Below the pieces are notes generated by a model. The model saw only the letters and a program-made list of their open reading frames with translations. It ran no database searches and was not told where the DNA came from. Shown one piece after another: positions 7,744-16,782 of a stretch of DNA of 64,000 nucleotides. Location: assembly GCF_008386695.1 (NCBI RefSeq), contig NZ_VUOC01000002.1, positions 860,481 to 924,480 of the forward strand. The letters run 5' to 3'. The stretch's first letter is position 1; each line of letters begins with the position of its first letter. Source of the DNA: Chitinophaga agrisoli. GTDB taxonomy: Bacteria > Bacteroidota > Bacteroidia > Chitinophagales > Chitinophagaceae. A program made the translations under genes and the position numbers.

Positions 7744-9861
7744 TTAAAAGCTCATTTTGGTACGGAGGATAAAATTTCTGCCCAGGTCGTCCGCGTAATA
7801 GCGGAACCGGTTCAGGTAATCGCGGTAGGCTTTGTTGGCCAGGTTGTCTATGGAAAAGTTTAGATCCAGTAAGCGTTTGCCCAGCGGCAGCGCGCAGCCA
7901 ATGCCGGTATTAAACAGGTGATAGCCCGGCGGCGGCGGTACGTAGTCGCTGTTAGGCGGCACCCGGTTTTGACGGGCTACGAGGAGGTATTGCAGGCTTA
8001 TGTAAGCATTCTTTAGCCTGGGCTGCGTATACTTGAGGGTATTGTCATACCGGTCTGCGGGCATAAATACCAGGTAATCATGGATGGTTTTGTTGAATGC
8101 CCGTACCAGGGAGGCTTTGCCTGTCCAGGTGAGGTGGGCGGGCAGCGCGTAGCTGATCTCTGCATCCAGGCCGCGTATGCGTACGTTCTCCTGGGTGTAG
8201 ATGAACAGCGGAAAGGTACCCTGGACCAATTGTATGGTACGCAGGGCGGGTTTGGCGTAAATGAAGCCGTTGATCTCGTTGTCGTAGAGATCTAACTGGG
8301 CGTGTAATTTTTGCGTGTGATATTGCAGGCTGAGTGTGCTGTTCACGGAGCGCTCTGAGTGAAAAGAGGAATCGCCTAATTCATAAGAGGCTGCGCTCAG
8401 GTGGATACCTTTTATATATAGCTCATTCACACTGGGGGCCCGCCAGGCAGTGCCTATATTGGCATTGAGGGACAGCGCTTCGCTGATCTGCCAGCTGGCG
8501 CCGGCGGTACCGGTGATGTTATTGTAGGTGTGCGTATTGTCGTATACCTGCAGGCTGATATCATCCCGGCGGTATACCCGTAACCAGCGGTAATCATAGC
8601 GCAGGCCGGCCTCTAAGGTTAACTTATTCAGATGGTATTTTTCTATAGCGAACAGGCCGCCGCTGTAATTGCGGAAGTTGGGCACCAGGTAGCGGATACC
8701 GCGGAATACATTGCCCTGTGTGCTGCCGCTGAAGCCTATCATGCCGTCGATTTTTTTGTTGCCGGGTTGATGGTAGATCAGGTCTGCGGTGTGCGTTTTT
8801 ATCTGGAAACTAAGCTGCGGTAACTGTGCCAGCGCTGGATCCGGGTTATAGGGCAGGTCTACATCGTATTCCTTGCGCAGGTCTTTCTGCCGGCCGAATA
8901 TGAACTCCAGGCTGCTTGTATTTTTAAAACGGTACCAGGCGCTTAACTTCAGCAGATCATGGTATACCTGCTGGTAACTTCTGTTGATACCGTAGCTGAA
9001 AACATCCGGTGTAATAGGCTTAGCCCTGGCAAAGGCCGTGTAAAGGTCCGTTTCATTGCCGACGTGTGAGCCGGAGAAGATGCCTAACTTATTATTAAAT
9101 TGACTGTAGTATACGGTTATGCCATAACGTTTGCGTTCGTAGGCAGCCGTGCCGGAAAAATCACCTTCGAATAACGCGGTGTTATCCAGGTAGTAGTTGG
9201 CGGTCTTGAAATTACCGGCCCGTTTTAAGGTGCCCTGGGCGCGCCATTTAAGGCCTTCGAGCGCGCCGCCCGGCGCGCCTTCCAGCATGCCGGAGGTAGC
9301 GCCCATACGGCCGTTGCTGGCGGCTACCAGGTTTAGTTCTCCACCTAATGGCTTATCAGTTGGTAAGGCTGGCGGTTCCAGTAATACTACGCCAGCCAAT
9401 GCGTCTGCGCCGTAGCGGATGGAGGCTGCGCCTTTTATAATGGTGATCTGTTGTGCGGTGAATGGGTCTATTTCCGGGGCGTGCTCGCTGCCCCATTGCT
9501 GGCCCTCCTGGCGAACGCCGTTGTTCAGGATGAGTACGCGGTTGCTGTGGAGGCCGTGGATGACGGGTTTGGAAATGGAAGGGCCAGTTTGTATGCTATT
9601 AAGACCGGGGATACTTTTGAGGGTTTCGCCGAGGGTGGCGCCGCGGGTTTGCAACAATGTTGCACCGGAGAGCGTGTTCGTGGTGGCGGTGGTCAGTGCG
9701 GAGGATTGGCGGTGGCCTTTTACGACTATTTCGTGTAGCGCGGTGGTGTCCCTCGGCTTGTCGTTTGTTGTATCACGACGGTTCTGTGCGCGAAGGTTTT
9801 GTGTAAATATCAGTGGGAAGAGGGCAATAAAAGCCCTTCCCGCAAGAGAGATCGAATTCAC
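7744..9861 (-). CDS. TonB-dependent outer-membrane receptor, ZnuD-like
   Basis: 705 residues. After a signal peptide (LFPLIFTQNLRAQ) a TonB-box-like HEIVVKG is followed by a plug domain (about residues 45-155) with ETLKSIPGLN and HGLHSNRVLILNNG and then by QQITIIKGAASIRYGADALAGVV, the standard plug end. The remainder is a 22-strand barrel ending in NFILRTKMSF with a terminal Phe. The plug segment with GSEHAPEID resembles the ZnuD/heme receptor group, in which the plug carries a conserved His near this point. Together with the nearby His-rich Fur-family regulator this points to zinc or another metal, but heme or a siderophore remain possible. It is the first gene of a three-gene operon. Confidence 0.87.
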   Translation of the reverse strand: MNSISLAGRAFIALFPLIFTQNLRAQNRRDTTNDKPRDTTALHEIVVKGHRQSSALTTATTNTLSGATLLQTRGATLGETLKSIPGLNSIQTGPSISKPVIHGLHSNRVLILNNGVRQEGQQWGSEHAPEIDPFTAQQITIIKGAASIRYGADALAGVVLLEPPALPTDKPLGGELNLVAASNGRMGATSGMLEGAPGGALEGLKWRAQGTLKRAGNFKTANYYLDNTALFEGDFSGTAAYERKRYGITVYYSQFNNKLGIFSGSHVGNETDLYTAFARAKPITPDVFSYGINRSYQQVYHDLLKLSAWYRFKNTSSLEFIFGRQKDLRKEYDVDLPYNPDPALAQLPQLSFQIKTHTADLIYHQPGNKKIDGMIGFSGSTQGNVFRGIRYLVPNFRNYSGGLFAIEKYHLNKLTLEAGLRYDYRWLRVYRRDDISLQVYDNTHTYNNITGTAGASWQISEALSLNANIGTAWRAPSVNELYIKGIHLSAASYELGDSSFHSERSVNSTLSLQYHTQKLHAQLDLYDNEINGFIYAKPALRTIQLVQGTFPLFIYTQENVRIRGLDAEISYALPAHLTWTGKASLVRAFNKTIHDYLVFMPADRYDNTLKYTQPRLKNAYISLQYLLVARQNRVPPNSDYVPPPPGYHLFNTGIGCALPLGKRLLDLNFSIDNLANKAYRDYLNRFRYYADDLGRNFILRTKMSF

Positions 9862-9882
9862 TTTGCAGGTGTTATATGATAG

Positions 9883-9993
9883 TGTAAAAGGCCTTTACAG
9901 GCATGGCATTTCCGGACCGGCGAATAGGCCGGTTGTTGTTATGTGCAGGACATTGTTGTGAATGATTATGTTATTTGTACGGGGTCAAATGTA
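9883..9993 (-). promoter_or_regulatory. promoter and hairpin-rich leader of the TonB receptor operon
   Basis: On the minus strand a TACATTTG element (9986-9993) fits the Bacteroidota -7 box; its -33 partner is weak. The resulting leader of about 120 nt has two inverted repeats: ACCGGC/GCCGGT with a six-base loop (about 9915-9932), and the near-palindrome TGTAAAAGGCCTTTACA (9883-9899) 22 bp before the start codon. The latter could be a metalloregulator operator or an RNA hairpin. No conserved B12-box was found. Confidence 0.4.
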
Positions 9994-10180
9994 GATATAA
10001 AATTGAAATTATGTTGCATTTTTTGAACAAAGGGGAAGAATATTAGTTTAAACGGTCTATCTAACTGTTAGGGGTTGATCTATGGTCTTGTATTTAAAGT
10101 ATGCAACTCAGTATAAAAAAATCCAGGGCAAACAATCCATCCTATTTAGTATGATTTCCATTTCATGATCTCCAAAACAA
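9994..10180. other. intergenic stretch without recognisable gene
   Basis: An AT-rich region between the TonB receptor promoter and the topoisomerase terminator. I see no coding frame, RNA gene or repeat in it. Confidence 0.5.
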
Positions 10181-10216
10181 AAACAGCCGGTAGTAACCAC
10201 TTACTACCGGCTGTTT
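10181..10216 (-). terminator. intrinsic terminator of the topoisomerase IV operon
   Basis: A perfect 16-bp stem (10181-10196 with 10201-10216; core CAGCCGGTAGTAA) closes a CCAC loop. On the minus strand it is followed by TTGTTTTGG. It lies 15 bp past the parC stop codon. Confidence 0.85.
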
Positions 10217-10231
10217 ATCATTTATTATACA

Positions 10232-12775
10232 CTAAAACAACTCTCCCTGTATGTTCCCCTCCTCTTCCGGATCCGGGTCCTCATCTTCCGACAACAGTTC
10301 CACGCTCACAAAATCATCTCCTGCCAACCTGGTACCTACTGTCCTCCAGCCTGTCACTTCCACAAATTCGCTCAGGTTCACTTCCTCTTCTTCCGGGCTG
10401 CGTTTTTTGCCGGTTTTCAGTAGTACAACCGGGTCTGAGTGGGTGGTGGCGAGCTCCAGGTAGTTGCCGGCGCCTTCCTTAATGAAGGTGAACTTATTGT
10501 TCAGCGTCTGCGTCTCGATCTTAAAGCGTTTTACGTTCACCTGCTTTTTGTCTGCGTCAAAATAGATGGCGGTTACGATCTTCTCCGGGTTAAATTTCTC
10601 TATGTATACTACATCATCCGGTTCGTAGCGGTTGGTGAGCTCAAAGTTGGTGAGCACATAGCTGCCGTTCTTGTACACTACAAAGATTTTGTCCTCTCCT
10701 TCAAAGCTGCCTATGTATACGCCACGCTCTTCTGTGTTCAGGCGGCCTATCTTATCATCGTACCAGATCTTCTGGCCGGAGAGGGTGGATACGCCTTTCT
10801 CTTTGAATTTTACGCTGCGGATGGGATACTTAGTTACCTGGTTGCCCATGGAGCTACGGCCCTTGATGGCGATGGTCTCGAAGAACAGGTCGAAGTCTTT
10901 GTTGCGGGCGGAGCTGTTGGGGCTCAGTTTTATGCTGACTACCTCTGCTTCGCCATTAGGGTTGGCGGAGAAGTAGTGTACTTTGGAGTTCTTCTCGCCT
11001 TTGGTGGTGAGATCGTATTCCTTATCGCGGGTAATGCCGGTTACGTTAAAGCGTTTGGCATAGCTGATACCGCTCTTACCGTCTACATAGATCATGTTGT
11101 AGGTGGTGCGCTCATCGTTTTTGCGGAACACGTCTACGTGGATGATGTCTTTGCCTACGAAGGTCTTGTCGGAGACTTTTGTTACCAGCATTTTGCCGTC
11201 GCGGCGGAAGACGATGATGTTATCCAGGTCAGAGCAGTCTGCTATGAACTCATCCTTTTTGAGGGAGGTGCCTATAAAACCGTCTGCGCGGTTTACGTAG
11301 ATCTTGGTATTGGCCATGGCCACCTGCTGTACCTGAATGGTGTCAAAGGTCTTGAGCTCAGTGAGCCTTTCGCGGCCTTTGCCGTATTTCTTGAGCAGGT
11401 TTTCGTAATAGGTAACGGTAAAGTCTACCAGGTGGTCCAGGTCGAATTTTACCTGTTTGATATCGCCTTCAATGCCTTTGATCTGTTCGTTCAGCTCGTT
11501 GATATCGAGACGGTAGATACGGCGTACGGGTTTCTCCGTGAGCTTTACAATATCTTCGCGGGTAATGGCCCTTCTGAGGTTTTTCTTGTAGGGGGTAAAG
11601 CCCTTATCAATGGCCTGCAGTACGGTTTCCCAGTCTTTGTGTTTTTGTTCCAGCTCCTTGTAGATCTGTTTTTCAAAGAAGATCTTTTCCAGGGAGGTGT
11701 AGTGCCATTTTTCTTCCAGTTCCGCCAGGCGCAGTTGCAGTTCGCGTTTCAGGAGCTCGCGGGTAAAGTCTGCGGAGTACTTCAGCAGGTCGGAAACGGT
11801 GAGGAAGTGCGGCTTGTCTTCTACGATCACGCAGGCATTGGGCGAAATGGAGATCTCGCAGTCTGTGAAGGCGTAAAGGGCGTCGATGGTGATGTCCGGG
11901 GAAATGCCGGGCGCCAGTTGTACCTCTATCTCTACATCTTTGGCGGTGTTGTCCACCACTTTTTTGATCTTGATCTTGCCACTGTCGTTTGCCTTTACGA
12001 TGGATTCCATCAACTGGGTGGTGGTTACGCCATAAGGCACATCCTTTACCAGCAGGGTCTTTTTATCCTTCTCTTCTATATGTGCGCGTACCCTTACTTT
12101 GCCGCCGCGTTTACCATCGTTATAACCGGCAATATCTATCATGCCGCCGGTCATGAAGTCCGGGAACAGCTCAAACTTTTTGCCGCGCAGGTATTTAATG
12201 GAGGCTTCTATGAGCTCGCAGAAATTATGCGGTAATATTTTGGTAGAGAGGCCCACGGCAATGCCCTCGGCGCCCTGTGCAAGCAGCAGGGGGAACTTCA
12301 TGGGCAGCGTGAGCGGCTCGTTCTTACGGCCGTCGTAGCTTAGTTGCCAGGTGGTGGTCTTAGGGTTGAACGCGATATCGAGCGCAAATTTGGAGAGGCG
12401 CGCCTCAATGTACCTGGCGGCGGCAGCATCGTCGCCGGTTCGTACATCGCCCCAGTTACCCTGGGTCTCAATGAGCAGTTCTTTCTGTCCCAGGTTTACG
12501 ATGGCATCGCTGATGGAGGCGTCGCCATGCGGGTGGTACTGCATGGTTTGGCCAATCACGTTGGCTACCTTATTAAAGCGGCCATCGTCCATTTCCTTCA
12601 TGGCGTGCAGGATGCGCCGTTGTACCGGTTTTAACCCGTCTTCCACGCTGGGCACCGCACGCTCCAGGATCACATAGGAAGCATAGTCCAGGAACCAGCT
12701 TTCATACATACCACCCACGTGGATGATATTGTGTAATGATTCGTCGTTTGGCAGATTATCTTGAATGTCACTCAT
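10232..12775 (-). CDS. parC: DNA topoisomerase IV (type IIA) subunit A
   Basis: 847 residues. The N-terminal breakage-reunion domain has the winged-helix segment SVEDGLKPVQRRILHAM (about 43-59), the QTMQYHPHGDASISDAIV block and the catalytic tyrosine Y122 in AAAARYIEARLSKF. A coiled-coil tower (about 330-450) follows, and then a C-terminal beta-pinwheel that lacks a clear gyrase GyrA-box. The extreme C-terminus is strongly acidic (SEDEDPDPEEEGN). The missing GyrA box and its pairing with the parE gene in the same operon argue for topoisomerase IV (decatenation, chromosome segregation) rather than gyrase. The start ATG overlaps the cupin stop as ATGA (12772-12775). Confidence 0.9.
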   Translation of the reverse strand: MSDIQDNLPNDESLHNIIHVGGMYESWFLDYASYVILERAVPSVEDGLKPVQRRILHAMKEMDDGRFNKVANVIGQTMQYHPHGDASISDAIVNLGQKELLIETQGNWGDVRTGDDAAAARYIEARLSKFALDIAFNPKTTTWQLSYDGRKNEPLTLPMKFPLLLAQGAEGIAVGLSTKILPHNFCELIEASIKYLRGKKFELFPDFMTGGMIDIAGYNDGKRGGKVRVRAHIEEKDKKTLLVKDVPYGVTTTQLMESIVKANDSGKIKIKKVVDNTAKDVEIEVQLAPGISPDITIDALYAFTDCEISISPNACVIVEDKPHFLTVSDLLKYSADFTRELLKRELQLRLAELEEKWHYTSLEKIFFEKQIYKELEQKHKDWETVLQAIDKGFTPYKKNLRRAITREDIVKLTEKPVRRIYRLDINELNEQIKGIEGDIKQVKFDLDHLVDFTVTYYENLLKKYGKGRERLTELKTFDTIQVQQVAMANTKIYVNRADGFIGTSLKKDEFIADCSDLDNIIVFRRDGKMLVTKVSDKTFVGKDIIHVDVFRKNDERTTYNMIYVDGKSGISYAKRFNVTGITRDKEYDLTTKGEKNSKVHYFSANPNGEAEVVSIKLSPNSSARNKDFDLFFETIAIKGRSSMGNQVTKYPIRSVKFKEKGVSTLSGQKIWYDDKIGRLNTEERGVYIGSFEGEDKIFVVYKNGSYVLTNFELTNRYEPDDVVYIEKFNPEKIVTAIYFDADKKQVNVKRFKIETQTLNNKFTFIKEGAGNYLELATTHSDPVVLLKTGKKRSPEEEEVNLSEFVEVTGWRTVGTRLAGDDFVSVELLSEDEDPDPEEEGNIQGELF

Positions 12776-13170
12776 AAGCTAAAATTTTTTTCAAAGTCTT
12801 CCCTCCAAATCCGCACGGAATCGCGCTGCACGTCTTCCAGGGAGTTCAACTCTATAAAGGTACAATCGGTTACGGCTATCAGCTGGTGCCAGATATTGAT
12901 GGCTACTTCTACCCTGGCAGGCGCTTCGATCGTTATTACGCGGATCTCTTTTTCATCCAAAGGGCACCAGTGCAGTGCTGCTTTGCCGCTTAATACAAAG
13001 AGTATTTCCGGGTTCTTGTAATCGCTTTTGCCTTCGTGGTAATGCTGTCCACTGCTGCTGCCGGCTTTCCGGAAACACATAATGAAACGGCCGGTGCGCT
13101 GGCTTTCCCATATGTAGTTGGCCCCGCGTTCGTCCTGGCCTATTAATTCCAAAGGTGTTACCGATACCAT
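12772..13170 (-). CDS. cupin-domain protein
   Basis: A small single-domain cupin of 132 residues using the ATG at 13170. A start at 13203 would add 11 residues and overlap the upstream DUF1835 gene by 20 bp. Cupin motif 1 is seen as GQHYHEGKSDYKNPEILFVLSGKA (two His plus Glu and a glycine turn, in pieces), and motif 2 as ARVEVAINIWHQLIAVTDC. The metal ligands His/His/Glu/His are therefore plausible. Such stand-alone cupins include sugar isomerases, dioxygenases and binding proteins, and the substrate cannot be inferred. It sits between the DUF1835 gene and parC with ATGA coupling to parC, an unusual place that may reflect only co-regulation. Confidence 0.78.
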   Translation of the reverse strand: MVSVTPLELIGQDERGANYIWESQRTGRFIMCFRKAGSSSGQHYHEGKSDYKNPEILFVLSGKAALHWCPLDEKEIRVITIEAPARVEVAINIWHQLIAVTDCTFIELNSLEDVQRDSVRIWREDFEKNFSL

Positions 13171-13183
13171 TGTTATTTTTTTA

Positions 13184-14116
13184 CTATGATCCCAGTATTT
13201 CACCGGGTATGTCGGGCTGCGCTTCTCCGCCGCCCGGCAGTTTCACTTCAAATTCCTTTGCTGTTTTCAGCTCTCCCCTGCTTTCCAGCTGTTCTGTGCG
13301 GATCAGCTCCTTCACGCGCCAGGCGAGATACTGGTCCATTACCGGGTACTTGAGCTTGCCGGTTACCTGGCTTACGACTTTAGAGGCTTTCTGGAACTCT
13401 TTTGTACACTGTGCCAGCAAGTCCTTGTCGTAATGCGCCACCGGTTCTCCTTTTATCTTTTTGCCGCCTTCCAGCAAACGTACGCCGGCGTTCTCGTTCA
13501 TTAGACGGTGCCATTCCTCGCCATCCAGCTCAAACTCCGGTACGGATACCGGGCGGGCCAGTTTCTTAGCCTTCAGGAATTCCCTGGGCATGATCTGGTG
13601 CAGGTGGGTAGGATAAAATACGGCGTTCTTTTCGTTGAGGAAAGGCAGGTTGTTGAGGTAAATGATATGTATACGGCCGGAAAAGTCGTAGAGTTGACTG
13701 ACCAGCCAGTAATATCCGCATACGTCGCGGGCGTTCTGTCCGGCCCAGATCCAGACTTCCTGTTCCGGCTCTGTTTTTAGCAGGGCTTTTAACTGTTTGA
13801 CCAGCTCAGGATCGCCGGCCACTTCTTCTTCAGCGGGAGGGGTGGCGGCGGTCGTGTTTTCCGTTGCAGCTTGTTCCGTTGCAGCTTGCTCCGTTGCAGC
13901 TTGCTCCGCTACCGGCTGCGGCTGTATGCCGGCCAGCTGCTGCCACCACTGGCGGCGGTTAGCCTGGCCATCTTTGGTGTCCAGTATAAACAGCGGGCCA
14001 ATGGAAAGATCATCTTCAAAACAGAGGATGTCCCCTTTTATTTTCTCGTCCAGTTCAAATGCTGCAGCCAGCACCGGTTTGGAGGACTGTCCGAATACGA
14101 TATGTAGTACGCTCAT
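13184..14116 (-). CDS. DUF1835 domain protein
   Basis: 310 residues, cytosolic. The N-terminus MSVLHIVFGQSSKPVLAAAF with ILCFEDDLSIGPL is typical of DUF1835, a domain of unknown function found in Firmicutes and Bacteroidota. A low-complexity insert follows at about residues 70-95, consisting of three exact EQAAT units encoded by a 15-bp tandem repeat (13861-13905). The rest has WIWAGQNARDVCGYYWLV and a helical C-terminal part ending in a proline/glycine tail. It lies 16 bp after parE and before the cupin on the same strand, so it is part of the topoisomerase IV transcription unit. No catalytic function is known to me. Confidence 0.8.
   Translation of the reverse strand: MSVLHIVFGQSSKPVLAAAFELDEKIKGDILCFEDDLSIGPLFILDTKDGQANRRQWWQQLAGIQPQPVAEQAATEQAATEQAATENTTAATPPAEEEVAGDPELVKQLKALLKTEPEQEVWIWAGQNARDVCGYYWLVSQLYDFSGRIHIIYLNNLPFLNEKNAVFYPTHLHQIMPREFLKAKKLARPVSVPEFELDGEEWHRLMNENAGVRLLEGGKKIKGEPVAHYDKDLLAQCTKEFQKASKVVSQVTGKLKYPVMDQYLAWRVKELIRTEQLESRGELKTAKEFEVKLPGGGEAQPDIPGEILGS
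13861..13905. repeat. 15-bp coding tandem repeat, three copies
   Basis: Units CCGTTGCAGCTTGYT at 13861, 13876 and 13891, the last two identical. On the minus strand they encode EQAAT three times inside the DUF1835 protein. Copy number could vary by slippage without breaking the frame. Confidence 0.85.
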
Positions 14117-14132
14117 TAACTAGTATTGATTG

Positions 14133-16040
14133 TTATTCGGCCACCAGGTCTTTTTCGTACCGCAGGTTGCTGATAATAAACTCCTGACGGGTTTGCGTAT
14201 TCTTACCCATATAATATTCCAGCAGTTTCTGGATATGGATGTCTTTGGAGAGGATGATGGGATCCACTTTCATGTTTTCGCCAATGAAACGGCCAAACTC
14301 CTCCGGCGAGATCTCGCCCAGGCCTTTAAAGCGGGTGATCTCCGGTTTGTTGCCCAGTTTTTTCACCGCTGCCTGTTTCTCCTCTTCATTATAGCAGTAG
14401 ATGGTTTCCTGTTTATTGCGCACGCGGAACAGCGGCGTTTCGAGGATATATACGTGCCCGTTCTTCACCAGGTCCGGGAAGAACTGCAGGAAGAAGGTGA
14501 GCAGCAGCAGGCGGATGTGCATACCATCCACGTCTGCATCGGTTGCTACCACTATCTTATTATAACGCAGCCCTTCCAGGCCCTCTTCTATATTCAGCGC
14601 GTGTTGCAGCAGGTTAAACTCCTCGTTCTCGTATACGATCTTTTTGGTAAGGCCAAAGCTGTTGAGCGGTTTACCACGCAAACTGAATACCGCCTGTGTT
14701 TCCACATTGCGGGATTTAGTGATGGAGCCGCTTGCGGAATCGCCCTCCGTGATAAAGATGATCGTATCCAGGCGGCGGGCTTCCATTTCCAATTTGTCCT
14801 TGCCGGTAAGCTCATCGTTGAAGTGCAGGCGGCAGTCGCGCAGTTTACGGTTGTGCAGGTTGGCCTTTTTGGCGCGCTCGTTAGCCAGTTTTTTGATACC
14901 GGCCAGCTCCTTGCGTTCGCGTTCGCTCTGCTCGATCCTTTTCTTCATGGATTCTGCCACGGAAGGGTTCCTGTGCAGGAAATCATCCAGGTGTTTGCCC
15001 AGGAAGTCCAATACAAAGGCTTTCATAGAGGCGCCGCCTTCAGATACCGTCAGGGAGCCCAGTTTGGTCTTGGTCTGCGACTCAAATACCGGCTCCTGTA
15101 CCCTTACAGAGATAGCGGCACAGATAGAAGCGCGGATATCCGTAGCATCGTAGTCTTTTTTGTAGAAGTCACGTACGGTCTTTACAAAGGCCTCGCGGAA
15201 AGCCGCCAGGTGTGTACCGCCCTGGGTGGTATGCTGACCGTTCACAAAGGAGTAATATTCCTCCCCGTACTGGTTCTCATGGGTAATGGCCACTTCTATA
15301 TCCTCTCCTTTGAGGTGGATGATAGGATAGCGCAGGTCCTCCGCATTGGTTTTCCGCTGCAGCAGGTCCAGCAGGCCGTTCTTTGAAACGTATTTCTGCC
15401 CGTTGAAGTTGATGGTGAGACCAGCATTCAGGAAGCAGTAGTTCCAAATCTGGTTCTCCAGGAATTCCGGGATGTATTTGTAGTTCTTAAAAACGGTATC
15501 GTCCGGGGTAAAGGTTACCAGGGTGCCGTTCGTTTCGCTGGTAGCGGTCTCTTTATGCTCTTTGGTGAGCACACCGCGCTCGAATTCCGCTGTTTTCAGG
15601 CGGCCGTCGCGTATGGACTGTACTTTAAAGTACTGGGAGAGGGCGTTTACCGCTTTGGTACCCACCCCGTTCAAACCTACGGATTTCTGGAAGGCCTTGC
15701 TATCGTATTTGGCGCCGGTATTGATCTTGCTCACCACGTCCACCACCTTGCCCAGGGGGATACCGCGGCCATAGTCGCGCACGGTCACGCTGTGCTCAGA
15801 TACCTTGATATCGACCTGGCGGCCAAAGCCCATGGTATGTTCATCAATACAGTTATCCACCACTTCCTTGATGAGGATATAAATACCATCGTCCATGCTG
15901 GTACCATCTCCCAACTTGCCAATGTACATACCCGGCCGCAGGCGTATATGTTCCCGCCAATCGAGCGAACGGATCGAGTCTTCCGTATAGGCTGCGAAGA
16001 GGTCCTTTTTGTCCTTTTCCGTTTTGTCTGTAATTGCCAT
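14133..16040 (-). CDS. parE: DNA topoisomerase IV (type IIA) subunit B
   Basis: 635 residues from the ATG at 16040 ([13 protein letters not shown]). The frame is open 96 bp further but that extension has no family resemblance. The GHKL ATPase domain shows [21 protein letters not shown] and [17 protein letters not shown]. The transducer follows, and then the TOPRIM domain with [11 protein letters not shown] and [21 protein letters not shown], the Mg2+-binding DxD. The C-terminal [13 protein letters not shown] matches ParE/GyrB ends. With ParC it forms topoisomerase IV. It is the first gene of the operon parE - DUF1835 - cupin - parC. The spacing to DUF1835 is 16 bp. Confidence 0.92.
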   Translation of the reverse strand: MAITDKTEKDKKDLFAAYTEDSIRSLDWREHIRLRPGMYIGKLGDGTSMDDGIYILIKEVVDNCIDEHTMGFGRQVDIKVSEHSVTVRDYGRGIPLGKVVDVVSKINTGAKYDSKAFQKSVGLNGVGTKAVNALSQYFKVQSIRDGRLKTAEFERGVLTKEHKETATSETNGTLVTFTPDDTVFKNYKYIPEFLENQIWNYCFLNAGLTINFNGQKYVSKNGLLDLLQRKTNAEDLRYPIIHLKGEDIEVAITHENQYGEEYYSFVNGQHTTQGGTHLAAFREAFVKTVRDFYKKDYDATDIRASICAAISVRVQEPVFESQTKTKLGSLTVSEGGASMKAFVLDFLGKHLDDFLHRNPSVAESMKKRIEQSERERKELAGIKKLANERAKKANLHNRKLRDCRLHFNDELTGKDKLEMEARRLDTIIFITEGDSASGSITKSRNVETQAVFSLRGKPLNSFGLTKKIVYENEEFNLLQHALNIEEGLEGLRYNKIVVATDADVDGMHIRLLLLTFFLQFFPDLVKNGHVYILETPLFRVRNKQETIYCYNEEEKQAAVKKLGNKPEITRFKGLGEISPEEFGRFIGENMKVDPIILSKDIHIQKLLEYYMGKNTQTRQEFIISNLRYEKDLVAE

Positions 16041-16275
16041 ATATATATTAAGATAACTATTTACAAGCTTCAGGGCCGGGCTTACTAAATCTTTTAGCAA
16101 AATCCGGGTACTGGCAAAAATAAAGGATTCGGGCAATCATCCCAAGTATAAATTATGCACCCCGTCCCAAATTCTTGTGTTTAAATAAATTTTTATGCAA
16201 ACTATATTTTATATGATAGATTTATCTATATTTACAGTCCTGGTTATACACAAGTACAAAAACTGTCCTAATTCT

Positions 16276-16422
16276 ATGAAAACACTATGCCTGATGATGC
16301 TAATGGTAGTGCTTTCTGTTGCACTGCTGATCACTTTCCTTACAGACAGGGGCCGTCGTCCCTTCCGTGAAATCTTCAGTAAATGGATGAAGCGGTTTAA
16401 CGAGTGGCAAATGATGAACTGA
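16276..16422 (+). CDS. small single-pass membrane protein (48 aa)
   Basis: The peptide from ATG 16276 has one strong transmembrane helix (LMMLMVVLSVALLITFL) followed by a basic amphipathic tail (DRGRRPFREIFSKWMKRF). A longer form from ATG 16195 is open, but its extra residues are AT-rich and unconvincing. No family is recognised. A second gene of the same architecture follows at 16530, and no other gene lies on this strand nearby. Coding status is inferred only from the hydrophobic plus basic pattern, clean start and stop, and an AT-rich promoter-like region with the inverted repeat ATAGAT-TT-ATCTAT (16216-16229). Confidence 0.45.
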   Translation: MKTLCLMMLMVVLSVALLITFLTDRGRRPFREIFSKWMKRFNEWQMMN

Positions 16423-16479
16423 TAACAAACAATCTACCTTATATAGTTTTTACCGTTAGGCTACAATTACTGTCAAGAG

Positions 16480-16514
16480 CTAAGCGCTAACGACTAAAAG
16501 CTAAGAACTAACTA
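16480..16514. repeat. 7-bp tandem array CTAANNN, five copies
   Basis: Five consecutive heptamers CTAAGCG, CTAACGA, CTAAAAG, CTAAGAA and CTAACTA. CTAA is invariant and the last three bases vary. The array lies between the two tiny membrane-protein genes. Confidence 0.75.
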
Positions 16515-16529
16515 TAATACCCTATACCT

Positions 16530-16646
16530 ATGAGAACCGGTCTACTATTCAAATTGGCTTGCCTGCTCATTGCCTCTATGGTATTATTTGCGCATCTGTT
16601 GCGCAAAAACCTGGCAAAAGTACGTGTGAACAGAAAAGCAGATTAA
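16530..16646 (+). CDS. small single-pass membrane protein (38 aa)
   Basis: ATG 16530 to TAA 16644-16646 gives a peptide with one transmembrane helix (LLFKLACLLIASMVLFAHLL) and a strongly basic tail (RKNLAKVRVNRKAD). It has the same layout as the 48-residue peptide encoded 107 bp upstream, although the sequences are not clearly homologous. Too short for family assignment. Possible roles include a membrane regulator of the neighbouring two-component system or a type I toxin-like peptide; neither is supported beyond architecture. A spurious frame cannot be excluded. Confidence 0.42.
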   Translation: MRTGLLFKLACLLIASMVLFAHLLRKNLAKVRVNRKAD

Positions 16647-16782
16647 AGCAGGTTTGCTAATCCACTACAATGTAGTCAAACAGGGAGCCGGGAGCGGCAA
16701 TACAATACTATGCAATCTGTTTGCACAGACCGTGGTATGCCTCCTGACTTCCTGTTTTTATTGAAAAAAAACCAAGGTAAAG

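Noticed and set aside
9862-9993. Cobalamin riboswitch before the TonB receptor
   Set aside because: No B12-box or GCCACTG motif; only generic hairpins were seen.
10439-12235. 598-codon plus-strand frame opposite parC
   Set aside because: It is the antisense of a conserved topoisomerase gene; its residues are low-complexity with repeated hydrophobic and Tyr/Val runs and no domain.
14130-15386. 418-codon plus-strand frame opposite parE
   Set aside because: Antisense shadow of parE, with no signal, domain or promoter.
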